This document shows, piece by piece, positions 14,150 through 20,830 of a stretch of DNA of 21,299 nt. The DNA comes from a virus. The notes below the pieces were generated by a model, which worked only from the letters and a program-made list of their open reading frames with translations, made no database searches and was not told the DNA's origin. Numbering within the stretch: the first letter of the stretch is position 1; each line of letters begins with the position of its first letter. The stretch spans positions 1 to 21,299 of IMG/VR virus record IMGVR_UViG_3300022074_000447. The stretch is one strand, 5' to 3'. A program made the position numbers and the translations under genes.

Positions 14150-14410
14150 CTATTTTTTTTTAATAATGGTTTTTACATTTGTTGGTTTACCACCAACGCC
14201 TTGTTTTACAGCCCGCTTTCTTCTTACTGCACTAGCTATTTGTTTTCCAGTCATCTTAGCAGCTTTTGCTTTGGGTACACATTTCGGATATTTTCTTTTG
14301 CGATCAGATTTAAGTTTTGATCTACCACATTTTTTATAGCCACCACCTTTTTTAGGTGCGCCAATATCTACCCATTCTTCTTGAAACCACTCTTTCAGTC
14401 CTTTGGCCAT
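14150..14410 (-). CDS. Basic 86-residue conserved marine phage protein
   Basis: It begins MAKGLKEWFQEEWVDIGAPK, followed by KKGGGYKKCGR and KYPKCVPKAKAAKMT, and ends in KTIIKKK. The block WVDIGAPKKGGGxKKCGR with a later YPKCVPxAKA is one I know as widespread in marine phage and algal-virus genomes without assigned function. Two Cys in conserved contexts could bind metal or form a disulfide. Its ATG shares a base with the previous stop. Confidence 0.75.
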   Translation of the reverse strand: MAKGLKEWFQEEWVDIGAPKKGGGYKKCGRSKLKSDRKRKYPKCVPKAKAAKMTGKQIASAVRRKRAVKQGVGGKPTNVKTIIKKK

Positions 14411-14565
14411 TATCTATACCCGCCGCCTCTTTTCTTATATTCACGAACTAACCAAGCATTTGCATAAGCACTTGGATAAACTTTGAACTTTCTTTTTGCT
14501 TCAGCCTTTACTCTGGAATATAGACTAGGGTTTGTAGGAGTTGGACCTTTTTTCTTTTTTGCCAT
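14410..14565 (-). CDS. 51-residue conserved phage protein (AYANAWLVREYKKRGG type)
   Basis: It begins MAKKKKGPTPTNPSLYSRVK, followed by FKVYPSAYANAWLVREYKKR and a GGGYR end. I recognise the YPSAYANAWLVREYKxRGG block as a small domain found in many marine phages (possibly the one called DUF5872; not verified). It overlaps the next ATG by one base. It was too short for simple length cut-offs, but its conserved block makes it convincing. Confidence 0.75.
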   Translation of the reverse strand: MAKKKKGPTPTNPSLYSRVKAEAKRKFKVYPSAYANAWLVREYKKRGGGYR

Positions 14566-14571
14566 AATAAT

Positions 14572-14823
14572 TTACCAGTTTTTACAAGACCAATATCTTG
14601 CGGTTAGTTTACTTGGTGGACTTGTGTCACACTTATGTCTAGCCCTAAAAGATTTTCTTCTGGCAGGACTGTTTTTTTTGATTTTCATGTTTGGATCGCC
14701 AAAACGAATAAGTTTTGTTTTGTCACCTTGTTTTGCTAGAACAGCAAACTTCTTTGATTTACTAGGCGTTCTTTTGGGTTTGTTGTAACCGCTAAATCTT
14801 TCGCCTCTGTATGTAATCGCCAT
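14572..14823 (-). CDS. 83-residue conserved phage protein (DUF6321-like, tentative)
   Basis: It begins MAITYRGERFSGYNKPKRTP, with LIRFGDPNMKIKKNSPARRK and SFRARHKCD, and ends in TARYWSCKNW. The FGDxNMxIKKNxPARRKSFRARHxCD core is strongly conserved in marine phages and large viruses in my memory. Two Cys occur, in RHKCD and YWSCK, and the protein is very basic. Function is unknown; a structural or DNA-associated role is possible. The ATG shares a base with the upstream stop. Confidence 0.75.
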   Translation of the reverse strand: MAITYRGERFSGYNKPKRTPSKSKKFAVLAKQGDKTKLIRFGDPNMKIKKNSPARRKSFRARHKCDTSPPSKLTARYWSCKNW

Positions 14824-14999
14824 TAATGTAACCTCTGTTCTTCAATAAAAATCACTTTTGAATCTTCTTTTATCTCACCCCCAGATAAAATTGTCAAAAT
14901 TTGTAACGCATGATTCTCGTCTTTGGCCATTATATCTCTTGCTATATAAACTAGATCGCCCTCGCGAACTTCTAAATTATATATTTTGTGTTGGCACAT
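14823..14999 (-). CDS. 58-residue protein of unknown function
   Basis: It begins MCQHKIYNLEVREGDLVYIA and ends SKVIFIEEQRLH. It is unlike its neighbours in being acidic, not basic. The ATG lies 23 bases inside the portal 3' end with no clear ribosome site, so coupling to portal translation is likely. The stop shares a base with the next gene's start. No family recognised. Confidence 0.55.
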   Translation of the reverse strand: MCQHKIYNLEVREGDLVYIARDIMAKDENHALQILTILSGGEIKEDSKVIFIEEQRLH

Positions 15000-17130
15000 T
15001 ATTTGTAAACAGTCCTTGGGCTTGATTCTTTGCAGTCTGTCTTATGACTTCACGATCTCGCTCCATAATAGCGTTGATTTCAGCGATATTGACTTGTGAT
15101 CCGTACTTACCTTGCAGTTCTATTGCTTTCAATCGGATCTGGGCTTCTTCTATATCCCTTTGTCTGTCATCATCCATTATGATTTTCATTCTGTCTGTTT
15201 CAGCGTCTATGATTGCTTTTTGTGCTAAGTTTTGCGCTTTTTGTGCTTCAGCAGTAGCTAAAATTTCTTCCGCAGACGGCTTTTGTGCTTCTGGCGGGGT
15301 GGGTGGTAGTGGCGGAACTTCTGTATTTATAAACGATTGTGCGTCTTGGAAGCCTGCCATTTCGATCATTCTGGTCAATGTATTGGCATATTGTTGTAAA
15401 CTTACCAAAGGATTACTAGGTCCTAGTGTTGTCATTATTTGTTCTTGTTTGCCTGCTAAAGAACTAAGAACTTGAAACTTTTCTTCATCAGATGACTTAG
15501 ATATAGCCACATTTACAACAATATCCTTGTCATTATCCCAATATCTAGGATCAACTGGCACAAATTTGCCGTTTAATCTAAACACATCTTGGGCGTTTTG
15601 GTGCTTAACTACCAATGAATTGACTGTTTTGAACATGGTTTTAAGACCGCCCTCTGCAAAATGCCTGCATATTAGTTCTACTCTGCCTTGCGCACCGCTC
15701 ATAGTTGCTGATACAGCTGCTTTTGTCGTAGATTGTAGGGCATCTGCGTTCAATCCAGCACTAGCCTTTGATACGCCAGTTCTGTTTTCTTTGGCTTCGT
15801 CTAAATAACCTAGAACAGGAAAAGCCTCTTTACCCACAAAAGGTACAGCAAAAGGTTGCACCATGCCTGGCGCTCTCATTCTTATTGGTTGTCCTATGTC
15901 TGTGTTAAGTACATCATCAATATTAACTTGACCCTCAACAATACCCATTCGTGGGAAGATTGAATGACCAAGCGAGTCTAAAGTATCACGCATAATCTGT
16001 GATTTAGCTGCCTGTATCGGTTTAAGATAGTCAGCTGGACATGAGCCAATAGCTGTATGCGGTTCTGGATCAGGACAGAACATACATATTGGTAGTTCAT
16101 CCCATTGTTCTACCATCAAAACATGAAGTCCGTCACCAACAGTACACACTCTTACACGCTCGTCTATGCCGTCATTGTCAAAATCATAAAATAAATAATG
16201 CTCAACATACAAGACATCTTTGCCACCAGCATCATTTCTATCTGGGTAAACTAAATTGTCATAAGGGTTTCTAGCTTCTTGTTCTTCGTAGCTTTGCGGA
16301 TCAAGTGCGCTACCGCCATAGCCAGCATATTGCATCATTTCTTCTTGGTCATACCCCATAGCAACTAAATCAGATACAGACTTAATCATGCGGTGTGCAA
16401 CATAAGATGAAGATTCTAAATCTCGTGCGTGTCTTGATATTAAGATCTCTTCTGGTGGTATTGCTTCAATACACACTTGATCTTTTGGCATGAGCCGTCT
16501 GATAGTCATGTCGTAACTGGTAGGTATTTCCTGAGTAACCTCTTCTTGGGTTACAGGATCAATCGTAGTAATAGATTCTTTGGTAGCTTTTTCTTTTAGT
16601 ACCTCTACGTTTTTATCAAGTATCAAGGCTTGATAAGACTGCGGATCTAAGTCTGTGTATTCGTGGGTGCTAGCCATAACACTGTCATCCCAGAACACTT
16701 TAACGAAGCCTGTCTTTCTCACAAGCGCGTCTTTAAATACTTCATACAAAACTTTGAAACCAGGGTTCTTTTGTTGGATGATGTAGTTGATATAGTCTGT
16801 TTGTTGTTCTGCTAGTGGTATATCTTCTGGACCTTTTGGCACAAACTCTACAATTTTTTTAGTGCCAAAGAATGTTCGCATAATGGAGGGCAACATAAAC
16901 AATACGCTCTCTCTAACATCTGTTGACACAAACTCAGACTGCACACTTGATGTGCTGCTTGGCTCTGTACCTAAATAATATTCTGTTGATTCGGCTCTGT
17001 CTGCGCCTACTTGATGTATGAAGTCTTTGGCATCATCCATTTCTGATTTGATGACACCAACAAGGTTGAGCATATTTGTTTCTTCCTCAACAGCAGCTTT
17101 CATATCTTTTTCTTTAATTTTTTCTGCCAT
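14977..17130 (-). CDS. Portal protein (SU10-type)
   Basis: The product is 717 residues, normal for the larger podovirus-type portals. Landmarks are SVQSEFVSTDVRESVLFMLP, MRTFFGTKKIVEFVP, FKDALVRKTGFVKVFWDD, the clip-like region around VEHYLFYDFDNDGIDERVRV, and the stem region near GVSKASAGLNADALQSTT. The C-terminal part (about 620-700) is a long Gln/Glu/Ala-rich helix, expected to form the barrel. The dodecamer would be the DNA entry and exit channel and bind TerL. It follows the terminase by one base. Confidence 0.88.
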   Translation of the reverse strand: MAEKIKEKDMKAAVEEETNMLNLVGVIKSEMDDAKDFIHQVGADRAESTEYYLGTEPSSTSSVQSEFVSTDVRESVLFMLPSIMRTFFGTKKIVEFVPKGPEDIPLAEQQTDYINYIIQQKNPGFKVLYEVFKDALVRKTGFVKVFWDDSVMASTHEYTDLDPQSYQALILDKNVEVLKEKATKESITTIDPVTQEEVTQEIPTSYDMTIRRLMPKDQVCIEAIPPEEILISRHARDLESSSYVAHRMIKSVSDLVAMGYDQEEMMQYAGYGGSALDPQSYEEQEARNPYDNLVYPDRNDAGGKDVLYVEHYLFYDFDNDGIDERVRVCTVGDGLHVLMVEQWDELPICMFCPDPEPHTAIGSCPADYLKPIQAAKSQIMRDTLDSLGHSIFPRMGIVEGQVNIDDVLNTDIGQPIRMRAPGMVQPFAVPFVGKEAFPVLGYLDEAKENRTGVSKASAGLNADALQSTTKAAVSATMSGAQGRVELICRHFAEGGLKTMFKTVNSLVVKHQNAQDVFRLNGKFVPVDPRYWDNDKDIVVNVAISKSSDEEKFQVLSSLAGKQEQIMTTLGPSNPLVSLQQYANTLTRMIEMAGFQDAQSFINTEVPPLPPTPPEAQKPSAEEILATAEAQKAQNLAQKAIIDAETDRMKIIMDDDRQRDIEEAQIRLKAIELQGKYGSQVNIAEINAIMERDREVIRQTAKNQAQGLFTNNVPTQNI

Positions 17131-17131
17131 G

Positions 17132-18664
17132 TTACCCTACTCGTATAATTCGTGATTTAAGTGGTTTTTTAAAATTATACCCTAAAAAACTTGTGCTACC
17201 ACCAAAACTTGCAGCTGAACTTGCCATAGTCAAAGCCAGAGCGTCAGCCTTATCAGGGGATTTAATGCCACGCTTACGCATTTCTTCTTTGGACTCTATT
17301 TTAATTTTGCCTGTAGAAGTATATTTATACAAAGGCGCAGCAAGTTCAGCTACCAAGTCGTCATCTACGGGTAATCTACAGTCGCGTTGTGAAAGATAAT
17401 CTTTGATCGCGAACCATAACTCAGCACGCAAATTCAAATAATTTTTTTTACTTGATGGTGCTTCGGCAACATTGATACCGCGCACGGGTAAGTTTTGTTC
17501 TGCCAGTCTGTCCACCACGCCCGCGCCGAGTCCAATGACATCAATCAATATTTCTTGTGGTCGCTCTATCGCGGTGCAGTCGTCATACTTATTTTTTATT
17601 ACGCCGCATAGTTGCATCAGATCCATAGACTTAAACGAGGTTATTTCCATAACATGGTTTCCTTGTCTGACACATAGCGCGGAGTTGTCACCGCCAAAGC
17701 GCGCGACATCCAAGCCCCAGATAATTGGTTCGTTGGCAGCAAGCGCAACATCCCTGTCAATCGCGGACTTGATAAGATCCATTGCTATTACTGTATCGTC
17801 ATCAGCTTTTGGAAACTCGCCCATTACCTCCACGCGCGCGACAGTTGAATCTTCGCCATACTGCTCAATCATCTTTTGAAATAACTCTTTGTCTGTACCC
17901 TCAACATTACGCGAATCTATTTGTTGGTTTTTCCAGAAAGAGCGCTTACTGTTGAAACTATCGTAGAAAGGCCCTGTGTTTCTTCTAGGGTTAGAGAATG
18001 TAAACCAATACCTGTTTCGCGTGGGTTCTGAGAAGAAACCCTCTGATACGCTGTAGATGGGAGCGGGGATACCAGATGCTTCATCCATGATTAAACAAAC
18101 GCCGTATGACGAGTGGATGCCTGCAAACGCGTCTGGATTCTCCTCGCTCCAAAGTTGTGCTTGCGCGTAATAGTAACCTGTATCTATTTTTAAGTCTTTG
18201 ATAAGTGCATCTTCAAACCACCCTGCTGGTTTTATCGTGGTGGCTGTTTTGGTAAACCAATGCGAGTTGATTGCGAGTGTGAGCCATTTACCAAGTTCCG
18301 CCCATGTTCTTGATCTAAGCTGTTGTTCTGTGTTGGCTGTAACAATTATGGTTGATCCTAGTCTGGTAGAAAGCATCCACATAATAATCCAAGCTACCAA
18401 AGCTGATTTACCTATACCACGGCCAGAGGCTACAGCAAGTCTAAACATTTCTGGTAAATCAAGCGCGTTGTTGCGCTCTATGTGTATTGCCATTTCTCGC
18501 AAAATTTTTTCTTGCCACTTCCTTGGTCCACTAAAGTTTTCAAGGGGGGTGTCCTTTTGTTTCCATGGGAACACATACTTGACAAAGTTTACTGGATTAT
18601 CTTTGATTGGTCCTGACCAGATTTCGGTCATCAATTCTTTTTCTTGTTTTACTCCGTATTTCAT
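17132..18664 (-). CDS. terL: Terminase large subunit (packaging ATPase-nuclease)
   Basis: The product is 510 residues. The ATPase half has a Walker A-like SGRGIGKS at 80-87 and Walker B VCLIMDE at 189-195 (Asp194, Glu195), with FTFSNPRRNTG as coupling motif (221-231). The RNase H-like nuclease half has acidic residues at Asp319 (GLDVARFGGDNS), Asp375 (LIDVIGLGAG) and Asp471/Asp474 (PDKADAL). It pumps DNA into the prohead and cuts concatemers. The ATG at 18664 has a weak ribosome site; an ATG at residue 12 is a possible alternative start. It lies 127 bases after terS. Confidence 0.95.
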   Translation of the reverse strand: MKYGVKQEKELMTEIWSGPIKDNPVNFVKYVFPWKQKDTPLENFSGPRKWQEKILREMAIHIERNNALDLPEMFRLAVASGRGIGKSALVAWIIMWMLSTRLGSTIIVTANTEQQLRSRTWAELGKWLTLAINSHWFTKTATTIKPAGWFEDALIKDLKIDTGYYYAQAQLWSEENPDAFAGIHSSYGVCLIMDEASGIPAPIYSVSEGFFSEPTRNRYWFTFSNPRRNTGPFYDSFNSKRSFWKNQQIDSRNVEGTDKELFQKMIEQYGEDSTVARVEVMGEFPKADDDTVIAMDLIKSAIDRDVALAANEPIIWGLDVARFGGDNSALCVRQGNHVMEITSFKSMDLMQLCGVIKNKYDDCTAIERPQEILIDVIGLGAGVVDRLAEQNLPVRGINVAEAPSSKKNYLNLRAELWFAIKDYLSQRDCRLPVDDDLVAELAAPLYKYTSTGKIKIESKEEMRKRGIKSPDKADALALTMASSAASFGGSTSFLGYNFKKPLKSRIIRVG

Positions 18665-18700
18665 AATAAAAATTTAGTTATAGTGTTATACATATATCGC

Positions 18701-18726
18701 ACCCCCACGCGCAATCAAGGGGGGGT
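18701..18726 (-). other. Hairpin candidate between terS and terL
   Basis: ACCCCC (18701-18706) and GGGGGT (18721-18726) can pair with a 14-base loop within the 127-base gap. The C-rich and G-rich tracts stand out in an otherwise AT-rich gap. It has no U-tract, so attenuation or mRNA processing is more likely than true termination. The rest of the gap holds nothing I can call. Confidence 0.4.
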
Positions 18727-18791
18727 AAATTTGCATCTGTAAGAGAGAATTGCATATTAGTTAAGAGGGAGAAAAAACTAACATTACAAAC

Positions 18792-19232
18792 TTACCCCGT
18801 ATTATCTATATCGCTACCGCTTGCGCGCTTGCGCGGGGGTAACTCTGGCGTTGGCGCGTGATCTATGACGCGCGCGCGTGCGCTGTCCAGGATGCCAGCT
18901 AAATTTAAGTTATGATCTACTTGCGTTTTCTCGGCCCAAGTATCGCGATCAGCTGACTTTAAATAGAATTGAATTGAGTTGAAGTCTCCGTCCTCTATCT
19001 TTTCCATTAGCTTACTCGTTGCCAACTGTAAACCTTTCGCTCTTCCCCTGGCCAAACTATCCGATAATTCAGAATTTTTTTTGTTTCTATGTTTGTTGAA
19101 TGTATCCCAACCAACACCAATAGACCTGCAAATATCCATGATACCAAGATTTAAACTAGCCAGATATTCGACCCTTGCATGATCAATGATGATAGGTTTG
19201 CGTCCGCGTTTTTTAGGTGTTTTTGTTGTCAT
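18792..19232 (-). CDS. terS: Terminase small subunit
   Basis: The product is 146 residues. It has a basic N-terminus (KTPKKRGRKP), a helix-turn-helix (about 25-50: EYLASLNLGIMDICRSIGVG, then WDTFNKH), a central helical oligomerisation region (ARGRAKGLQLATSKLMEKIE) and DFNSIQFYLKSADRDTWAEK, which matches small terminases. It would recognise phage DNA and load TerL. It is the first gene of the leftward operon. Its 3' third is unusually CpG-rich for this genome. Confidence 0.85.
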   Translation of the reverse strand: MTTKTPKKRGRKPIIIDHARVEYLASLNLGIMDICRSIGVGWDTFNKHRNKKNSELSDSLARGRAKGLQLATSKLMEKIEDGDFNSIQFYLKSADRDTWAEKTQVDHNLNLAGILDSARARVIDHAPTPELPPRKRASGSDIDNTG

Positions 19233-19242
19233 ATTCCGATTA

Positions 19243-19248
19243 ATTATA
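19243..19248 (-). promoter_or_regulatory. Possible -10 box of the leftward promoter
   Basis: On the minus strand TATAAT stands 10 bases before the terS ATG. The -35 region at 16-18 bases upstream is poor. Transcripts from here would be nearly leaderless. AT-rich sequence makes chance matches likely, so this is only a candidate; other TATAAA-like boxes lie further upstream. Confidence 0.3.
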
Positions 19249-19310
19249 TCTTATATAGCCTGTTTTTATGCTATTTATAAAGAAATATACATAAATATTG
19301 AGGATTATTG

Positions 19311-19338
19311 TTGACAATAGAGTAATTGTATGGATAAT
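19311..19338 (+). promoter_or_regulatory. Strong sigma70-type promoter for the rightward small-gene cluster
   Basis: A perfect -35 (TTGACA, 19311-19316) and a near-perfect -10 (GATAAT, 19333-19338) are separated by 16 bases. A start near 19345 would leave a short leader before the ribosome site GGAG at 19361. This also rules out an upstream ATG at 19330 as the gene start. Such host-like promoters usually drive early genes. Confidence 0.75.
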
Positions 19339-19371
19339 GATACTTACATATTAATTAAACGGAGAACTAAT

Positions 19372-19578
19372 ATGAAAACAATCAAACTTACTGACAGACA
19401 AATAGATGTACTTGTTGACTCATTAATATATATGGGTACTGAATGGGCGTATTCTTCTGATCCTGAAAGTCTAAATTCTCATTACATACAAGATGATGAA
19501 AGAAAAGAATTACGAAACAAAGTCAGAATTGCCAGAAACATTATGGCCAAATTAGGTTACAGCAAAAACAATTTTTAA
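19372..19578 (+). CDS. 68-residue early protein of unknown function
   Basis: It begins MKTIKLTDRQIDVLVDSLIY. The ribosome site ACGGAGAA precedes the ATG, and the same site type is reused by the next gene. The protein looks helical with a Lys/Arg-rich C-terminal half (RKELRNKVRIARNIMAKLGY). The TDRQxDxLxxSL opening resembles small regulatory or host-takeover proteins I have seen in phages, without a known role. First gene after the strong promoter. Confidence 0.75.
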   Translation: MKTIKLTDRQIDVLVDSLIYMGTEWAYSSDPESLNSHYIQDDERKELRNKVRIARNIMAKLGYSKNNF

Positions 19579-19591
19579 ACGGAGAATAAAT

Positions 19592-19942
19592 ATGAACGAA
19601 ACTTACACAGAAGATTTAGGACAATTTGGTTCTAGAGAACTTAAAGAAGCAAGTAAATTAATATTAGCTATTGATAATGGATTACCAGATGATTTTTATA
19701 ATGATGATATAAAAATAGGATTTAATAAAGTTTCTGGTTATGTATTTTTAACAAATGCTGATTTACAAGTAGCTATGTATGATTCAGAAAGTGATGAATT
19801 ATATAGTCATTATTCAACACCATACGAGGGCAAAGAGGGATCTTATGAGGAACTATTACAAGAATATGATGATATGCACCCAGAAGATCAAGAGTTTATG
19901 AATGAAATTAAGCAATACAATAGAGAGGTAACCAATGGCTAA
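19592..19942 (+). CDS. 116-residue acidic early protein
   Basis: It begins MNETYTEDLGQFGSRELKEA and is very acidic, especially at the C-terminus (YEELLQEYDDMHPEDQEFM). The central part (FNKVSGYVFLTNADLQVAMY) may be a small beta sheet. The ribosome site AAACGGAGAA is nearly identical to that of the gene before. DNA-mimic-like acidity is notable but proves nothing. The segment 19681-19740 is about 20 percent G+C by hand count. Function unknown. Confidence 0.75.
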   Translation: MNETYTEDLGQFGSRELKEASKLILAIDNGLPDDFYNDDIKIGFNKVSGYVFLTNADLQVAMYDSESDELYSHYSTPYEGKEGSYEELLQEYDDMHPEDQEFMNEIKQYNREVTNG

Positions 19943-20111
19943 CCCAAAACACATAAGCACGCACATAAACAACTGGTTTAAGGCTAGGTTCTTTAACCAC
20001 CTACTACACAAATACAAAGCCAAGTCATTACATGACTTGCATGTAAGAATGTTCAACGAACTAGAACAAGAAATCTATTTTAAGATCATAAACAAAAAGC
20101 GAGGTAATTAA
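19935..20111 (+). CDS. 58-residue basic early protein
   Basis: It begins MANPKHISTHINNWFKARFF, with HKYKAKSLHDLHVRMFNELE, and ends KIINKKRGN. It is rich in His, Lys and aromatic residues and looks helical. It overlaps the previous gene by eight bases, with GAGG upstream of the ATG, typical of coupled early genes. No family recognised. Confidence 0.65.
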   Translation: MANPKHISTHINNWFKARFFNHLLHKYKAKSLHDLHVRMFNELEQEIYFKIINKKRGN

Positions 20112-20113
20112 TT

Positions 20114-20269
20114 ATGGAAAAATCATATAGTTGGTTAGAGTTAGCAAATATGCCAGTATGTTGTATGTGTTGTGGCAGTAGAAATGTAGATGAGCAAAAA
20201 GACAAATGTTTAGACTGTGGTTCTACTGAGGGATTATGGGCAGATGAAAGAACAAAGGAGCAAGACTAA
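20114..20269 (+). CDS. 51-residue zinc-ribbon microprotein
   Basis: It begins MEKSYSWLELANMP. Cys pairs CCMCCGS and CLDCGS (about residues 16-20 and 32-35) are separated by 11 residues, as in a small zinc ribbon. The ribosome site GAGG lies about ten bases upstream. The stop shares a base with the next ATG (TAATG). It could bind host RNA polymerase or nucleic acid, but no partner is indicated. Confidence 0.7.
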   Translation: MEKSYSWLELANMPVCCMCCGSRNVDEQKDKCLDCGSTEGLWADERTKEQD

Positions 20270-20364
20270 TGAAAACATTAGACCGCAGAAGAATAGCTAA
20301 ACACTTGCGCCATTTACCAGACTGGCGCTTGAAATGTTTATTATATTTATTTAGAGCGCGCTAA
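20269..20364 (+). CDS. 31-residue basic microprotein
   Basis: It begins MKTLDRRRIAKHLRHLPDWR and ends YLFRARX with a highly positive amphipathic helix. Both ends are fused to neighbours through TAATG, and AAAGGAG precedes it. Existence rests on this fit, not on a known family. Confidence 0.5.
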   Translation: MKTLDRRRIAKHLRHLPDWRLKCLLYLFRAR

Positions 20365-20486
20365 TGTCTAAAGGCTCACAACCAAGACCGCACGACAAAG
20401 ATAAGTTTAATAAGAACTTTGATTTAATATTTAACAAAAGAAAGGGAGTAAAGAAAAGTGATAACAAAAAAACAATTAGAAAATAA
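20364..20486 (+). CDS. 40-residue conserved phage microprotein (MSKGSQPRP type)
   Basis: It begins MSKGSQPRPHDKDKFNKNFD and ends KKTIRK. The MSKGSxPRPxxxxKFxxNFDxIF pattern is one I recognise from many unrelated phages, always as a very short protein with unknown function. It starts on the stop of the gene before (TAATG) and overlaps the next gene by 29 bases. Confidence 0.7.
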   Translation: MSKGSQPRPHDKDKFNKNFDLIFNKRKGVKKSDNKKTIRK

Positions 20487-20658
20487 TAACTGGACTGTCT
20501 TACCAAAGGGAGTTTGGTTTGGCGTTGACTATGCTGAATCTCACAAAGTAAATGTATTAGATATACTTACTGATTTATTAGATTTAGATACAAACGCAGA
20601 GGGATACAATTTTGTAGTATGTGCATATAAGGAAGAAACAAACCATGACAATGCTTAA
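20458..20658 (+). CDS. 66-residue protein, GTG start
   Basis: It begins MITKKQLENNNWTVLPKGVW, read from GTG. A strong ribosome site (GGGAG, 20444-20448) sits nine bases before the GTG, which decides the start. The body (GVDYAESHKVNVLDILTDLL) looks like a small alpha-beta fold. Overlaps with both neighbours are 29 and 14 bases. Function unknown. Confidence 0.6.
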   Translation: MITKKQLENNNWTVLPKGVWFGVDYAESHKVNVLDILTDLLDLDTNAEGYNFVVCAYKEETNHDNA

Positions 20659-20740
20659 CTTCCTCTGGGATATATTCATAGCTTTTGCGGTAGTCTTATC
20701 GCTCACGGCCATAATATTAGTAGTTATAGATCGGAGATAA
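20645..20740 (+). CDS. 31-residue single-pass membrane microprotein
   Basis: It begins MTMLNFLWDIFIAFAVVLSL and ends VVIDRR. It is one hydrophobic helix with a positive end, so it would insert in the inner membrane with the C-terminus inside. Overlap with the previous gene is 14 bases. It may be a superinfection or host-membrane factor; evidence is composition and position only. Confidence 0.5.
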   Translation: MTMLNFLWDIFIAFAVVLSLTAIILVVIDRR

Positions 20741-20746
20741 ACAAAT

Positions 20747-20806
20747 GCGCGGGTAGGTTAATTAACTCCGTATGTATAAACTAATTAGCCACCTCTTTGC
20801 CCGCGC
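20747..20806. terminator. Nested inverted repeat between convergent genes; likely bidirectional terminator
   Basis: An outer stem GCGCGGG (20747-20753) pairs with CCCGCGC (20800-20806). An inner 9-bp stem GGTTAATTA (20756-20764) pairs with TAATTAGCC (20782-20790), one pair being a G-U wobble, around a 17-base loop. It lies just after the rightward gene and before the end of the leftward one. No U-tract follows, so it may terminate weakly, act with Rho, or have another function. Confidence 0.5.
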
Positions 20807-20830
20807 GCCTTACCGCACACCCCCGCACAA

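Noticed and set aside
15044-18677. Several rightward frames opposite portal and terminase
   Set aside because: Portal and TerL are unmistakable on the other strand, and these products are Ser/Cys-rich shadows.
18665-18791. Tiny leftward reading frames (16 and 26 codons) in the terS-terL gap
   Set aside because: No ribosome site, no recognisable product, and both cross the C/G-tract hairpin.
19330-19371. Upstream start for the first early gene
   Set aside because: It lies between the -35 and -10 boxes of the promoter, so it would not be transcribed from it. The ATG at 19372 has a strong ribosome site.
19856-20056. Leftward 66-codon frame across early genes
   Set aside because: It is antisense to two coupled early genes with good ribosome sites, and its hydrophobic composition is typical of antisense reading of AT-rich DNA.
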